This document shows, in pieces, positions 10,925 through 22,527 of a DNA stretch of 64,000 nucleotides (within the stretch, counting starts at the first letter, position 1; every line of letters begins with the position of its first letter). The translations under genes and the position numbers were made by a program. The stretch comes from Alnus glutinosa (Eukaryota > Streptophyta > Magnoliopsida > Fagales > Betulaceae), in contig NC_084894.1 of the NCBI RefSeq assembly GCF_958979055.1, positions 1,679,001 to 1,743,000 of the forward strand, given 5' to 3'. The notes under the pieces are model-generated. The model saw only the letters and a program-made list of their open reading frames with translations. It ran no database searches and was not told the DNA's origin.

Positions 10925-11129
10925 TCATGCGGTGTAGAGCAGGGTGGGGCAGGTCCTCAGGATTTTTCAAAATCCAAACCCGTAAACCGCACCGCACTGC
11001 ACGGTTTTAATAAAACAGAAACACAATCCGGCTCAAAACAAGCGGGTTTGCTTGATTGTGGGGCGGGGCGGGTCAGTTTGGCCGGGTCGGTGCGGTTTGA
11101 TCGGTTCCTGCACAGCCCTAAAAGCTGCT

Positions 11130-11895
11130 GCCTCAACATTTGATGGCAGATCTAGAAATCTAGAAATACCTTTTTCAGCTTGGTTGTTACAGCAACAGCC
11201 CTAAACAAAGTCGATTTTAAGTGATCAACTTGTTACTTCCATACTTCCAGACTGCTCAATTAAGACAGCAGCAAGTCGCCTTAACAATTTTTTTTTTCCC
11301 CCCCTTCTTTTTTCTACTACTCTTGTGACAGGCAGACAACCAGTAATCTGTTTATAGCACTACTTTAGGCCATTGACCTCAAGAGTAACATGAATCCTCT
11401 CACTGAAAACTGTTCCATTCATACTAGACGCTCAGCACTCAACCAGATATGCCCAGAGTTTATACAGAACAAGAAGACTGCAATTATACACTGAATATGC
11501 TCATAGTTCATACAACATTAATTTATACCGCATTGATAAACTTTGGTCAGAGGTCCTACACATGTAGTAACTTAAAGCTTGGGCAGGGAGGCCTACATCG
11601 ATCTATGATTGGGCTACCAGGAATAGCGTCAGTAAGCAAAAACACAAGTTGGCTTGCCCATGTGGAGGTTTCCATAAATACCAAATGCAGGTGAAGCGAA
11701 GAGGGACTCCTCGGGCAATTGAACTTGAAACCGTGGCTCTTTCCTTCACTGCTGATTGTGTTTCTGCGGGAAAAAACCAAAACCAAAAGAAAAAATATAT
11801 ATATTAACATTTATTTATTTAAATTAAGCTTCCATAGCAGCCATCACAATTACAACCATCCTTTCACCATAATCAACATCTCCACTCCAGCAACA
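11130..11895. other. Low-repeat segment, possible downstream exon or 3' region on the minus strand
   Basis: Compared with its surroundings this stretch is less AT-rich. On the minus strand a good acceptor (TTTTTTCCCGCAG) ends at about 11772, and behind it an 85-residue frame with KFNCPRSPSS can be read. I do not recognise it. It could be a 3' exon of the gene whose first exons lie at 17.4-17.9 kb, but no reading-frame proof is available. Below 11340 no feature is seen. Confidence 0.25.
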
Positions 11896-11897
11896 AC

Positions 11898-12462
11898 TGT
11901 CACGATCCAAAGAACCATTAGCCATATTTGTGCTATTACTTTAAAAGGACTAGTTAAAGTTACAATTGGAGCACCCTAGAATCACTAATATAGCCAAATA
12001 TCACATAATAAGAAACCAATGAAACTTGACACCCATGCAACACCTTCACAATTCACCAACCCAATGTGAGACTTGATTTTTGGGGTGTCACAATCTCCTC
12101 AAATTTCTAATAACTTCGTCAGGGCCTACGTCACATGTTGTTATTAGGTTAGCTCCGATACCATTTGCCCAAGGCCCAAGAAAGCATTAGCCACATGCGT
12201 GTTATTACCACAAAAGGACTAGTTAAAGTTATAATTGGAGCACTTTAAAGTCATTTATGTAATCCGGTCTCACTTAATAAGAACCAATATGAGACTTACC
12301 ACTTATACAACACCTTCACAATTCACCAACCTAATGTGGGACTTAATTTTTTGGGTACTATATTTATATACTATTGTTGTTGATGACTCTTACCAGAACA
12401 AAATCATTGTACTTGCTTCATGTAATTCAATAAGAAAACCTCTTAGTTTTTTGGGTGTCACA
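11898..12462 (-). mobile_element. TRIM-like element (minus strand), partly duplicated
   Basis: Two similar blocks flank a very short interior: 11898-12092 (TGTCACGATCC ... GGGGTGTCACA on the + strand) and 12166-12462 (starting TGCCCAAGGCCC, sharing GCATTAGCCACAT, AAAAGGACTAGTTAAAGTTA and CAACACCTTCACAATTCACC). Just left of the second block is GCTCCGATACCATT, the complement of the standard tRNA-Met primer-binding site, so the element reads on the minus strand. The interior is only about 73 bp. The right-hand LTR contains an additional local duplication (units at about 12370 and 12481 sharing GACTCTTACCAGAACAAAAT). Confidence 0.6.
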
Positions 12463-12549
12463 CTAACTACATTTATATATTGTTGTTGTTAATGACTCTT
12501 ACCAGAACAAAATCATTGTACTTGCTTCATGTAATTCAAAAAAAAAAAA

Positions 12550-13410
12550 ACTTATGGACAACGAAAAATAAAGATGAAATCTTCCTATGGAGAATGTTCC
12601 AAAATGCAATTAAAAATAGATTATTTAATGTGTAATTTGTCAACAAATCAGAGACTTCTCTCAAAAGCAAAAATCAAATGGTCAGATACAAAAATGATGA
12701 GTGACGTCTAATGGACTGAAAGCAAATGCAACACGCTCACTTATTGTCAACCGTTTTCCTCAAAATATCAGAGGACATTACCGCTAAATGGGCACTTGAC
12801 ACTTTCTATATAGCATCCATCACATATGTTACAAAATCAGAGAAATAAACCATATGATGCCTGACCTAGCTAGTAATGATAAATAACCTCATTGATCCAA
12901 CAGAGAATTTAAAATCCATGGCAACTCTAAACCAGAATATAAACTTTCCCTTAGTATATGGAAGTTCTGAGCAAATAGAAAACTAGTCTCCAGTAGTTTG
13001 TCCAAAATATTTTCATAGTTTATGAAGCAAACTCATATGTAGCTCCTTACGTAAGTACATCAAGTTATCCGTAAGTATGGAGCATTTTCTTTTCAAAAAC
13101 TGTCTCTATGTGCATATATATTGACATTCGCATACAGACACCAATTAGGATGACCTGGGAGAAGACCATTTGCGTGTTTTCTAACCTTTTAGAATAAAAA
13201 GGTGATTCTCTCACTTTTACAAAATGAAAGAAGAAAATTTTGTACTCTAACACTAGGCCCTTGTGAACTTGTTTTACATTTGATTAGAGTATGATTTTTT
13301 TTTGATAAGTACCTTTGATTAGAGTATGATACAGCCTGCTTGTTGTCTCTCGCAGGCCCTTGAGCTGTTCAAACTTTTTTTACCAAATCAATCTGAGGCC
13401 CATGGCCTAC
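12550..13410. other. Non-coding DNA downstream of the minus-strand transposase-like gene
   Basis: Ordinary AT-rich sequence. A TTTGATTAGAGTATGAT phrase is directly repeated (13279 and 13315), separated by a T run. No gene is seen. Confidence 0.4.
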
Positions 13411-13417
13411 CCAAGGT

Positions 13418-15301
13418 TTAAGCAGCCCATTTTAGGCCTCTGGCAGACTGTCACAATGAAAATATGTATACATATATTTGAGTTATCTTGAACTTACTAG
13501 TACTATCCTAATTTATCTTTTGGTAAATGACCATCAAAATAGAATATTAATTTTGGAACTTACACTGCTAGAAGAGGCTTGGGATCGTAGGCTATCAAGG
13601 GCAACCATAAACTCTGCACGCAGTCGTGCCTCCATCGCTGTCCGTGCTGCACTCTCTGCCTGCAATCGTGCCTCCATCTCAGCACGTGCTGCACTCTCTG
13701 CCTGCAGTTGTGCCTGTATCACGGTCCGTGCTGCGCTTTCCTCCTGCAACTTCTGCTTCATCTCACCAAGCTTCTCTTCAAGGACATCACGCTCCTTTTG
13801 AACCTCAACAGTTGCCAGTTTCTGCACCTGACTCAGCCCACGTCTCTGGCCTCGTAGGTGGACTGGTCTGGAACCGATCACCGACTGAAACAATTCATCC
13901 TCAGTTGATGGGGATAGTGGCTCCCCCTCTTGCTGTGACTGCTGAGTAATTAACTCAGTAACTCGCTCCTGCATCCACAAACACACATCAACCAAAACAC
14001 ATACAAAACTGAGAAATATAAGCATAGTACAAAACTTTTACTTACATAAATCTGTCGTGCAGCTTCATCACTCCATGTGCCATCAGGATGACAATGGCAC
14101 ATAAGCCATGTCCTGTATTCATTAGGCGGCTGACCGGTCACAGGGTCCCGCTGTATTGTTGTTAAACAAACAATTAAGAAACAAATGAAAACAAATGTAA
14201 AACATAAATAATTACTTTTGTCATTAATTTTTTTACTCACTGCATCGTAACTCACAGCGGCAAAAGACTTGCTGCCGGTGATTTTGCCCGTCTTTTGCTT
14301 TGATCGATTTTCTTTATTTCTATCACTAACAGTCTACATAGGATGAACATATGCAGGTAGTGAATGCAGTGTACATAATTAAAATGTATAGGAGGAAAAA
14401 AAAAATTAGCGTATAAGAAATTCTTTGAATTATACCTGAAATTCATCAGTACTAAAGAATGCAATAAAGGGAGAATTTTACCTTAAATTCATCAGTGCCA
14501 AAGTATGTAATAAGACACTCCCATTGCTTCTCTGAGACCTCTTTAGGCCGGTTCCGCCTGCGGTCCTCATCATTATCATACTTACTGTAGTCCTTGGAGA
14601 GTTTTGCTCTCCAACCCCGGTATCTCCGATTCGCCAACCTTAATATACTAGCTCTTCGCAAGGGTGTATCCGGGATTCTCCACCGACGCTGAAATGAAAA
14701 AACAAGGAAAACACATTAGACAATATATCAAATAAAAGTAACTTCAAAAAAAAGAGAGATTAATTAACTAACATCATATCTTTTTCTTACTTACCAACAC
14801 ACCTGAAACAATATTATCTTTTGCCTCCTGTGGTACTTCCGCCCACTTCTTGACATTAAGTGGTGTATGCACTCTCATCTGTTGGACCACCTCATCCACA
14901 AACATCCGCTGATTTGGCCCTACTGCTGAATCAGACATGTCTGAGAACTCAATATCCAACTTTCCATCACTAGCTTCTTGTGCTCTCTTAGCCAACTTCA
15001 AGCCTTTTGCAGGCCCCCGTCCTTTCTTTCTGATAGAAGAGGATGCTGATAAGATTCAGCTTAACAACATTAGACCAGAGTAAAAGGGAAAAGAAAAGAA
15101 AAAAAGAAAAAGAAAGTCACATAATAAATCCAAATATGTAACAGAAATAAGTTGTAATTTTATACTTTCTGATGGTGTTAGGGTGTCCACTGAGAGCTCT
15201 GATGGCTCTGATGACTTCCCAGGAAGGGGCGTATGCATGGAAGAGTCAGTAAGTGGCTGGTCAGACTGATCGTCCATATGACCCTGCTGGGATGCATCCA
15301 T
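13418..15301 (-). CDS. Plant transposase-family protein (Ptta/En/Spm type, PF03004-like), seven exons
   Basis: I assembled this from splice sites. Exons in transcript order: 15166-15301, 14795-15045, 14482-14688, 14241-14333, 14046-14150, 13564-13968, 13418-13447. All six introns are GT-AG and the frame is kept throughout (first junction phase 1, the rest phase 0), giving 408 residues from MDASQQGH to a TAA. Exons 2-5 carry the conserved blocks of the plant Ptta/En/Spm transposase family: GRGPAKGLKLAKRAQ, GPNQRMFVDEVV, LRLANRRYRGWRAKLSKDY, the SEKQWECLITYFGTDEFK block, SKSFAAVSYD and RTWLMCHCHPDGTWSDEAAR. Exon 6 is a coiled coil with three 14-residue repeats based on AESAAR. The family is usually the second ORF of CACTA elements and is thought to bind DNA. 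No catalytic partner or CACTA end is seen nearby. The first and last exons are the least certain. Confidence 0.75.
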
Positions 15302-15309
15302 AATGTTCT

Positions 15310-15821
15310 ATACAAAAGAGTAAACAAATGGCAGCATCAATTACATGTCTACGAGGCCTGTGCACATACAAGATGTAATTGAACCTATTGAAAAATGCGT
15401 AATGCTTCATCTGCCACATTGCAATGAGTAGATTGATTGGTTTTTCTTCAAACTTAAGAAATCCCAGAATCCAAGGGAAAAATCTTGAGGAACTTCTGGA
15501 AATAACATGCTAACAATTTACTACAGCCCTGAACTGCCCACTGTTAGACAATTCAAGAACCATATGCAACGTATGCATAAACACCCAAGTATGGCTATGA
15601 TTCTTGATGAGGACTTGGATTTAAGGCTGTATCCACGATTTGATGGATGCCAAACGTTAAAGAACAATGTATCACATCTCCATGCCATTCTCCGCACCTA
15701 AACTATGATAACCAACAATTCATATCATGATCAACATCAACCTCATCATCTCCATTACTAAATCACAGGATACATAACAAAATTCACACATAATCATCCA
15801 ATTTTTCACCACAATAAAATA

Positions 15822-15860
<39 letters not shown>

Positions 15861-16500
15861 AGAGAAAAATAACTTATTCTGACATTTTTTAAGCATAACC
15901 AAACTAATAACCAAATAACCTGAACAATGAAGAGGCAAAAAGAAATTAAGAGCCTTGAGCATATCAAGGCTTATGCATGCTTCACTTTCTAGATCAGCAA
16001 CACAATTATGTAGAAATCGTCCAATATTTACATCAGTTGTTATTTAGATCATCAGACACTTTTATTATTCATTTAGTCAAACAGAAATGATATTATTGAT
16101 AAGATCATTTATCCAATTTGAACAGACTATACGAAAACCCAGTCGACATTATTGTAATTAGTGTGACCAACTACAATAACAGTCATCATTTATTTACAAA
16201 CCAAGAACCCAGGTAATTCCCTTTTTTGGTTAATCACATATACCCAATAGATTTAGGACCACGACCTACACCTTCACTCCGTTTTTCAAAGAAAGAGCAT
16301 GCCATTTGAGCAAATGCTAATTAAGACTATTTACTCCTCACCACCTTATGAAGGTGATTTGTTTAACAAAGAAGCCACCAACGGTGATGTAACAAAGCTT
16401 ATTTTAATCAAAGCCTCTCTTTTTAGGGTTTAATGGTTTTCATCTGCTCCCTCTCCTTCTTCCAACTCGTTGCTTTAAAGACCCATATATCAAACAAATA
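15310..16500. other. Non-coding region upstream of the transposase-like gene
   Basis: It would include the promoter of the minus-strand gene. A 64-codon frame at 15507-15701 (+) has no recognisable domain, and an A run of about 36 lies at 15823-15858. Nothing else is supported. Confidence 0.4.
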
Positions 16501-16511
16501 CTCTAACTTGT

Positions 16512-17110
16512 TGTTACAATCCCAAGTGTTCCACATTGGTTAAATATAATCTTAATCATGTGTATATAGTTCTTGGGCATCATCTCTTTATAAGTCTGTT
16601 TTTCAGGGTGAGTTCTACCTAAAATTTGTTAAAATTGGTATTAGAGCAGGCAACATGTTATGGGTTCGAGTGACATAGGGGACGACCCATAGGTTAAATT
16701 AAGATGTCTTAGTATTATGCACAGGCATAGTATTAAGTCACTAAATACTGATAGATGAGTGAAGCTGGAAAAAGGAAAAGAGTTACCACAAGGACAATGT
16801 CAATATAGTGGACCGCCGTGAACGTTGGATTAAGAAGCATGGTGGAATGTTACGATCCAAGTATCCCACATTGGTTCAGTTATACTTAACCATGTGCATA
16901 TAAGCTTTTGGACACTCACCCCTTATAAGTCGGAAAAGAGTTACCACTAGCACAGTGTCAATAGAGTAGACCGTCGTGGACGTTGGATTAGGAAACGTGG
17001 TGGAATGTTATGATCCAAGTATCCATACACTTAACCATGTATATATAAGCTCTTTGACACCCACCCCTTACAAGCCAGTTTTCAATGGTGAGTTCTACCT
17101 TGCGTTTATT
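16512..17110 (+). mobile_element. TRIM array with three LTR-like copies
   Basis: Three diverged copies start TGTTACAATCCCAAG (16512), TGTTACGATCCAAG (16849) and TGTTATGATCCAAG (17006). Each continues through TTAA(T)CATGT(G/A)(T/C)ATATA and a CACCCCTTA(T/C)AAG-like block. After the first copy lies TTGGTATTAGAGCAGG, a primer-binding site for initiator tRNA-Met. The internal part contains AAAGAGTTACCAC and CGTTGGATTA(A/G)G(A/G)A phrases, repeated again between copies two and three. The arrangement LTR-interior-LTR-interior-LTR suggests unequal recombination between elements. It is non-coding. Confidence 0.65.
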
Positions 17111-17387
17111 ACATTTGCACACCTTTTATACCCATATTTTCGTCTGCATCATTAACTTCTCTATATCAGGTGAACCGTTAACTCTAATTGAAAATCAACC
17201 ATAAAGATAAGAAGTGTGTACAAATAATATGTACAAGATGTGTGCAAATAATAATTTTTAAAGACAAAGCTACATTGCAGCAAAGCAAGAAAATGGACTA
17301 AGAACTTAATATATCATTCTACTTTATTAGAAAAAGGAAAATAAAAAACAAAAGAGAAAATAGTGTAAGGGGTAATAGAAGAGAGAC

Positions 17388-17930
17388 CTGTTGACATGGG
17401 GAAGAAACAAAAGTGATAGCAACATCTTCAAGTGTTCCCTCTTCAACAGAGGGTGCCTCTCCTGCTGCTTCCGTTGTACTTGGACATTGCTCCTCCATCT
17501 CCTCATGGTCTTGTTCAGGGTCCCCCTCATGCTGCTGCTCTTCCTTAGATATGTATTTGGGTTTGGGTTTGGCTTTGGCTTTGGCCTCTTCTTGGTCCTT
17601 GTTGCTGCTCTTCTTCTTCTCCTTCTCTTCCTCCAATCCCAATATCCGGGCACTCCTCCTCTTCTTCGTACCCACTTCTTCTCCTTCCTCCTCAGACATT
17701 TTCCGTCTTCCCAATACACCCTATAAACATGACACACATTTACACATTGAAGAAATTAAACAAAGAAAAAAAAAAATCTCAAAAATGGAATTTTGAAGAA
17801 ATTGGGGAATTGGGTAAAATTAAAAGTTCCAGAGAAAATTACCTTGAATCGATGTGGGTCAGATCATATTAGGGGTTTTAGGGTTTGTTGGAAGGTCGAG
17901 ATTTGCAGAGGGGGATTTGGGGCTATTAAG
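17388..17930 (-). CDS. Leading exons of an unrecognised charged, probably nuclear protein (partial model)
   Basis: On the minus strand a 5' exon ends with a donor (TTCAAG|GTAATT, boundary 17843/17842). An acceptor TTTATAG at 17721-17727 opens an exon that runs to a donor CAACAG|GTCTCT at 17388/17387. The first ATG in that exon (17697-17699) opens 104 codons: MSEEEGEEV, a basic KKRRSARILG segment, then KE-rich sequence, a KAKAKPKPK tract and an acidic tail ending SSPCQQ in phase 0. The composition suggests a nuclear protein, but I recognise no domain. The next exon could not be found with certainty; the segment at about 11.6-11.8 kb is one possibility, and the transposase-like gene would then sit in an intron. 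Confidence 0.4.
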
Positions 17931-18009
17931 GCGAAAAGCAAAACAGACGAAACGTATTTAGAAATTGTTTTGAGTCTCAAATGTTTGTCGGGGCTACACG
18001 TTTACTCGC

Positions 18010-18330
18010 CACGATAAGCTGAACAGGGATCGCCCGATTTATCGTGCTGAAAGGTAACGTATCGTTACAATACGGGTGGTTCAACTTTATAACGTCGAGG
18101 TTGATGAAGGTGACAAGCGGCTTAAACTTCCGGTTCTCAATTATTAACTGTTAAGACGACCTTGGAACAAACGTTACAATACTCTAACGGTGAAAGCTGG
18201 CACACTTCTAATTATCCCACCCCCACCCCCCCCAAAAAAAAAGAAAGAAAAAAGGTAGTGTCAATAGAACTCATTTTTACTGCATTATCTCATTGGTTAA
18301 CGTCAAAAATAGATATAACTATTGAGAAAT
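18010..18330. other. Intergenic segment, probable upstream region of the 17.4-17.9 kb gene
   Basis: It has relatively GC-balanced sequence until a C-rich/A-rich junction at 18218-18255. No distinct feature is supported beyond its position upstream of the putative gene start. Confidence 0.3.
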
Positions 18331-18332
18331 GC

Positions 18333-18516
18333 TAAAGTATAAATTGTGGTCTTTTTTTTTTTTTTTGAATCTTATACTGAGATGACACTTTATTTTTTTA
18401 ATAAAAATATGAGAGATAAATCAAATTATAATTTTTCTTTTATTAAAAATAAAGTATCATGTCAACATAAAAAGGCTCAAAAAAGATCACAGTAGATACT
18501 ATAAAATTTCCCATAA
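18333..18516. mobile_element. MITE-like inverted-repeat segment at the left edge of duplication copy A
   Basis: The ends are loosely inverted: AAATGCTAAAGTATAAATTG ... GATGACACTTTATTTTTTTAAT on the left, and GATACTTTATTTTTAATAAAAG ... AGTATCTACTGTGATC on the right when complemented. The corresponding copy at 31262-31443 has the same structure. It is non-coding. Confidence 0.5.
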
Positions 18517-18699
18517 CCTTTTACAGTTTTACTAGGTAAACAAAAAGTAGCAAGGATTGAAATTTCTTTTAATTTTTAAAGAATTTTTAGTCAAAGTTTC
18601 ATCGAGAATAATCTTTTAAAATTTCCCTTCAACCTTTAATAGAGTCCGAGTTAGAAAAAAAAAAATAATAATATCCTAGCTAGCAGTGATTTTAACTAA

Positions 18700-19450
18700 T
18701 GAACTAAAAATATATGGCTGTGCAGTGTATAAAAAATAAATTCCATGATTAATAAAATTAAATGTTTTTCGGAAGAGTTTGAATATGGAGAAGAATGTGG
18801 CAGAAAAGATCGATCATGATTGAGGTCATGGCTTTGCAATGCATGCACTCATCATGTAGAGGTACCGAAGCTTCCGAAGTACATGGAAATGTTCTTGGGT
18901 TTTAGTGGCAACGTCTTAGAATCAGTCAACCTTAAAGCTAAAATCTCTGAATTTAGGTCAAGTAAAATTATGAATGAGAAGTCGGAAGAAATTTATTCAA
19001 CTCAATTTATTTAATTAATATATATATTTTTAAAGCGTGTGATTTTTATAAAACAAAAATTTCTTTCCAATTAGATTAGAGAAATTTTATAAAATTGTCC
19101 TTTGATCTTTGAACACATGAAAAGCACATTATTTTTTTAATAATGTTGAGGCAGCTTACAGGTCCTTTTCAGATCGGAGTTTATAATGGATAATCTAGAA
19201 AAGATCCTATAATTTTTTTTACTTCTTCAATGATTGACTTTACTTTGTGTAAGGTCTATTAGTTTAACACTTGTATTGACAAGCTGTATTATTCTAATAT
19301 TTCAAGAGAACTAGCTGGTAAACTTATATAATCAGGATTCAGGAGGCTTTTGGAGCCCTAAAAGTGGATCCTGTGGATGAGTGGATGCATGCAACCAAAT
19401 CTGGTACTGATAGAGTTTTATTGCAAGACAATTCAATTTTTGAATTGAAT
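18700..19450. other. Non-coding DNA of duplication copy A between MITE and chromovirus
   Basis: It matches 31600-32160 in the second copy, with an additional AT-rich stretch (about 19060-19290) not present there. A short frame at 18820-19014 also occurs in the other copy, but it lacks codon-like conservation and any domain, so I do not call a gene. Confidence 0.45.
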
Positions 19451-19455
19451 GGCTC

Positions 19456-19843
19456 TGATGCGCTCAAATAAATTAAAGACACAAAATAAAGATAGGGGCT
19501 ACTTCGAGAGAGCTTTGATCTCCAAAACAACCAAAAGGTTTAGGGTTCATAATATTCAGCATGCCTCTTTATTCCTTAGGGTTACATATATATAAAAGAC
19601 GGCTAGGTCATAAGACGTAACCATTAGGTCTAGCCGTCATACATTGTGTAGAAAATAACTAAGAATGGAAAAACATTCCTTATTTAGCTAAGACACTTTA
19701 GGGAAAGAAAATATGGAGAGATATCCTACTCCTTATTCAACTAGAGGCTGCTAGGGTTGAATATGGCTAGGGATAGGTTCTGCTGTAGTGTGGCGGCTAG
19801 GGCTGCAACATGCCACGTCAGCCCTAGTAGGCTGTCCACATCA
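19456..19843 (-). repeat. 3' LTR of the chromovirus
   Basis: It is 388 bp long and preceded on the minus strand by a G/A polypurine tract. The integrase frame ends with the TGA at the first bases of this LTR. Confidence 0.95.
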
Positions 19844-22376
19844 TCCCTCCCCCCTAACAATTTCCTTGTCCCCAAGGAAAAACTCCGGAAATTGAGCTCT
19901 GATCATGTCTTCCTCTTCCCATGTCGCTTCCGCCGGAGAAAGGCCCTGCCAATGAATGAGCAACTCGGGTTTCTTGTGCCTGATCCGAGTTTCCAATACA
20001 GCTTGTGGTGTGGGAGTAAGTCGGCCGTCTTCTAGTGCTTCCGGAAGGTGCTGGCAAGCAACCTGCTTGCTGCCAAGGTATCTTTTTAGCAAGCTTATGT
20101 GGAAGACCGGGTGAATCCGGGACCCCGGTGGCAAGCTCAGCTTGTAGGCCACTTTGCTAATTTTCTTGATAACCTGAAATGGTCCATAGAATCGAGCAGC
20201 CAGCTTAGTGTTCTTGCGCATATAAACCGAAATCTGCCGATAGGGCTGCAGCTTCAAGTAGACCCAATCTCCTTCCTCCAATTCTTCTTCTCGGTGTTTG
20301 CCATCATAGAGCCTCTTCATGCATTCTTGGGCAGCCTGTATGTTATTCTTCAAGTCCTTCATCATCTGATCTCGCTCCATCAACTCCCTTCCTACCGCTT
20401 CGACTCTAGCTGTGCCAGGAAGATAGGTGAGTAGCTTGGGAGGATCCCGACCATAAACCACAGTAAAAGGTGTGTTTTTAATGGTGGAGTGCCAGCTGGT
20501 GTTGTAGCTATATTCTGCCCAAGCCAGCCACTTGCCCCATTCCTTTGGTTGGTTGCTTGTAAAACACCGCAAATACATCTCCAAAGTCCGGTTGACCACT
20601 TCTGTTTGCCCATCGGTTTGAGGGTGATAGGCTGAACTGAAGTTGAAGGAAGTTCCCTGTAGTTTAAATAATTCCTTCCAGAAATTGCTGGTGAAGGCTG
20701 GGTCTCAGTCACATACGATTGACTTCGACATACCATGGAGTTTGAACACATTCTCAAAGAAAACCTGTGCTATGCTCACAGCAGTGTAGGGGTGACCGAT
20801 AGCTAAGAAATGGGCATATTTGGACAGCCGGTCTACTACCACGAAAATGGTTGTTTTCCCTCTTGAGTTTGGCAAACCATCTATGAAGTCCATAGAGATA
20901 TCTTCCCATATTCGCTCCGGAATCGGGAGTGGCTGCAACAAACCCCGTGGCGTGAGATTCTCCGCCTTGTGGCGTTGGCATACATCACAACCTCGGATGA
21001 ATTCTTTAATCCAACTCCTCATTCCCTTCCAATAGAAACTAGCCCGGATTCTTTGATAGGTTTTGTGGTACCCTTCGTGGAAATGACCATGTATTTGCTC
21101 CAAAATGGTGGTGAGCAACGCGGAATTTTCTGCGAGGTAGATGCGGTCCTTATAGTACAAGAGACCGTCCCTGAATTCCCAAGGACCGAGTGTCTCACCC
21201 TCCTGAATAATCACTACTTCCATTCCTTCTCCCTTGGTTGGTTGCAACCCTAGCTTGCTTGCCAAGGCGAGACTCATAAAGTTATGAGTGCTACCCGAGT
21301 CAATCAAAGCTAGAAAAATTGTTTTGCCAATCCGCCCATAAATCTTCATAGTCTCGGGGTTATCCTTGCCGGTTATGGCGTGCAAAGAGATCTCCGGAAT
21401 TACCTCCTCTTCAACTTGTGTTATTTCCTCCCCATCTTCTTCTTCTCGCAAATATGCTTCAATCATGAATAATCTCTTGCAACGATGCCCGGGACCATAC
21501 TTTTCGTTGCACTTGAAACAAAGGCCTTTCTCTTGCCTTTCCTTGAGTTCTTCCGGGGTTAACCGCTTGATGGGAAGCGGTTGTTGGCTCGTGGGGGGCC
21601 TGGTACTCACAGGAGGCCTCCGCGTCTCCAAAAGGGGGTGCTTTTTCATGGCCATGTTGCGGGCTTCATAGACTCGGGCTAGGCCTATAGCTGAGGTGAG
21701 AGTGAGGGGTTTTCCAGCAGTAACGTCCGCCTTGATGACCTCATTTAGGCCGCTCACAAAACAACTAACCTGCTGGTTTTGTGGTAAAGGGCCTACCTTT
21801 GAGAGTAGGGACTCAAATTTGGCTTGGTACTCCCTTACCACTTCCTTCTTGCTGTAATTTAGTGAGCTCTCCAAAGGGATCGTAGAATTGGGTTGGCCCA
21901 AAACGAGCGAATACCCCTTCCTTGAATTCCGTCCAGCCTATCTCCCTTCCTTCACGTAACAAGATTTGGAACCATAGCTGGGCTTCTCCCTCGAGATGGA
22001 AGGAAGCCAAAGCCGCCTTATCCTCCTCTTGGGTTCCTTGAAACCTGAAAAACTGCTCCGCTCTACAGACCCAGCTGGTTGGGTCTTCTTCTCCATTGAA
22101 TCTAGGGAAATCCAGTTTAACATGGGGACGTCCGAATGCCCGCAGCCGTTCTCCATCCTGGAATTCTTCTCCTTCTCCTGCCCGTAACCTCCTACTCCCG
22201 TTCTCCTCTGCGTCACGTCGGTCCCTGGCGGACAGCATCTCAAATGCCTCGGTCATTCGGGCTGTCAAGGCCTGCACCGCTTGCTCCAAGCTGCCCATGC
22301 GTCCTTCCATAACTTGCTGTTCGTGTTGCTGGGTGAATGAACGCGTGGCTGGTCTTGCTTCCACCGAAAAATCCAA
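19841..22376 (-). pseudogene. Gag-protease-integrase remnant of the chromovirus
   Basis: Gag opens with MDFSVEARPATR at 22376 and includes the retrotransposon-gag core (KLDFPRFNGEEDP, WLFQ-like LWFQ, FKEGVFARF). A one-base frameshift near 21838-21842 follows QQEGS. The next frame carries a zinc knuckle (CFKCNEKYGPGHRC) and the aspartic-protease site ALIDSGSTHNF. Then, within a few residues, it jumps to the integrase zinc-binding domain (H...H, CDVCQRH) and the catalytic core (ISMDFIDGLP). Reverse transcriptase and RNase H are absent. The integrase is cut by TGA at 20711-20713, in a place where the family has Arg (CGA to TGA, a CpG-type change). The last part (from 20599) ends with a chromodomain (LLIHWQGLSPAEATWEEE), which places it in the chromovirus clade. 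Confidence 0.9.
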
Positions 22377-22527
22377 GTAGGCCTTGTTCTTGTTGCGGGA
22401 ACGACCTATAGTGATTAACTGGAATTTTTCTCAAAAAAAAAAAAAATTTCTGGTTTCTAGTGAGGGAAACCGGGCCTCAAGGTTTATCAATGGGGTTAAC
22501 GAGAGGAACCCCGGCTCTGATACCACT

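Larger units (their letters stand above)
9710..11120. mobile_element. hAT-type element with perfect 8-bp target duplication, carrying a nested TRIM
   Basis: The outer ends read TAGAGGTGTACA on the left and, inverted, TAGGGCTGTGCA on the right (9 of 12 match). The flanks are identical 8-bp repeats AAAGCTGC (9702-9709 and 11121-11128). Both subterminal zones are rich in GGGGCGGGG- and GTGCGGGTT-type motifs, the usual look of such plant elements. An additional internal GCCCACCCCTA (10039-10049) looks like a hAT terminus and may mark a rearrangement. No transposase is present. The interior is interrupted by the Cassandra-like TRIM and by a T run of about 40 (10879-10919). Confidence 0.8.

Noticed and set aside
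15507..15701. 64-codon frame MLTIYYSPELPTV...
   Set aside because: Reads like ordinary protein but has no recognised family, no neighbours and no splice partners. Not enough to call a gene.
17327..17796. Alternative frames on both strands over the charged exon
   Set aside because: Only the frame starting at 17699 agrees with both the acceptor and the donor. The others are shadows of its KE-rich and KPKP sequence.
18218..18262. GGTAGTG as a CACTA right end paired with the transposase-family gene
   Set aside because: It is preceded by an A run instead of the expected inverted terminus, and no CACTAC left end with a 3-bp duplication was found.
18820..19014. Small frame conserved in both segmental copies
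   Set aside because: Conservation is explained by the recent duplication, and no domain is visible.
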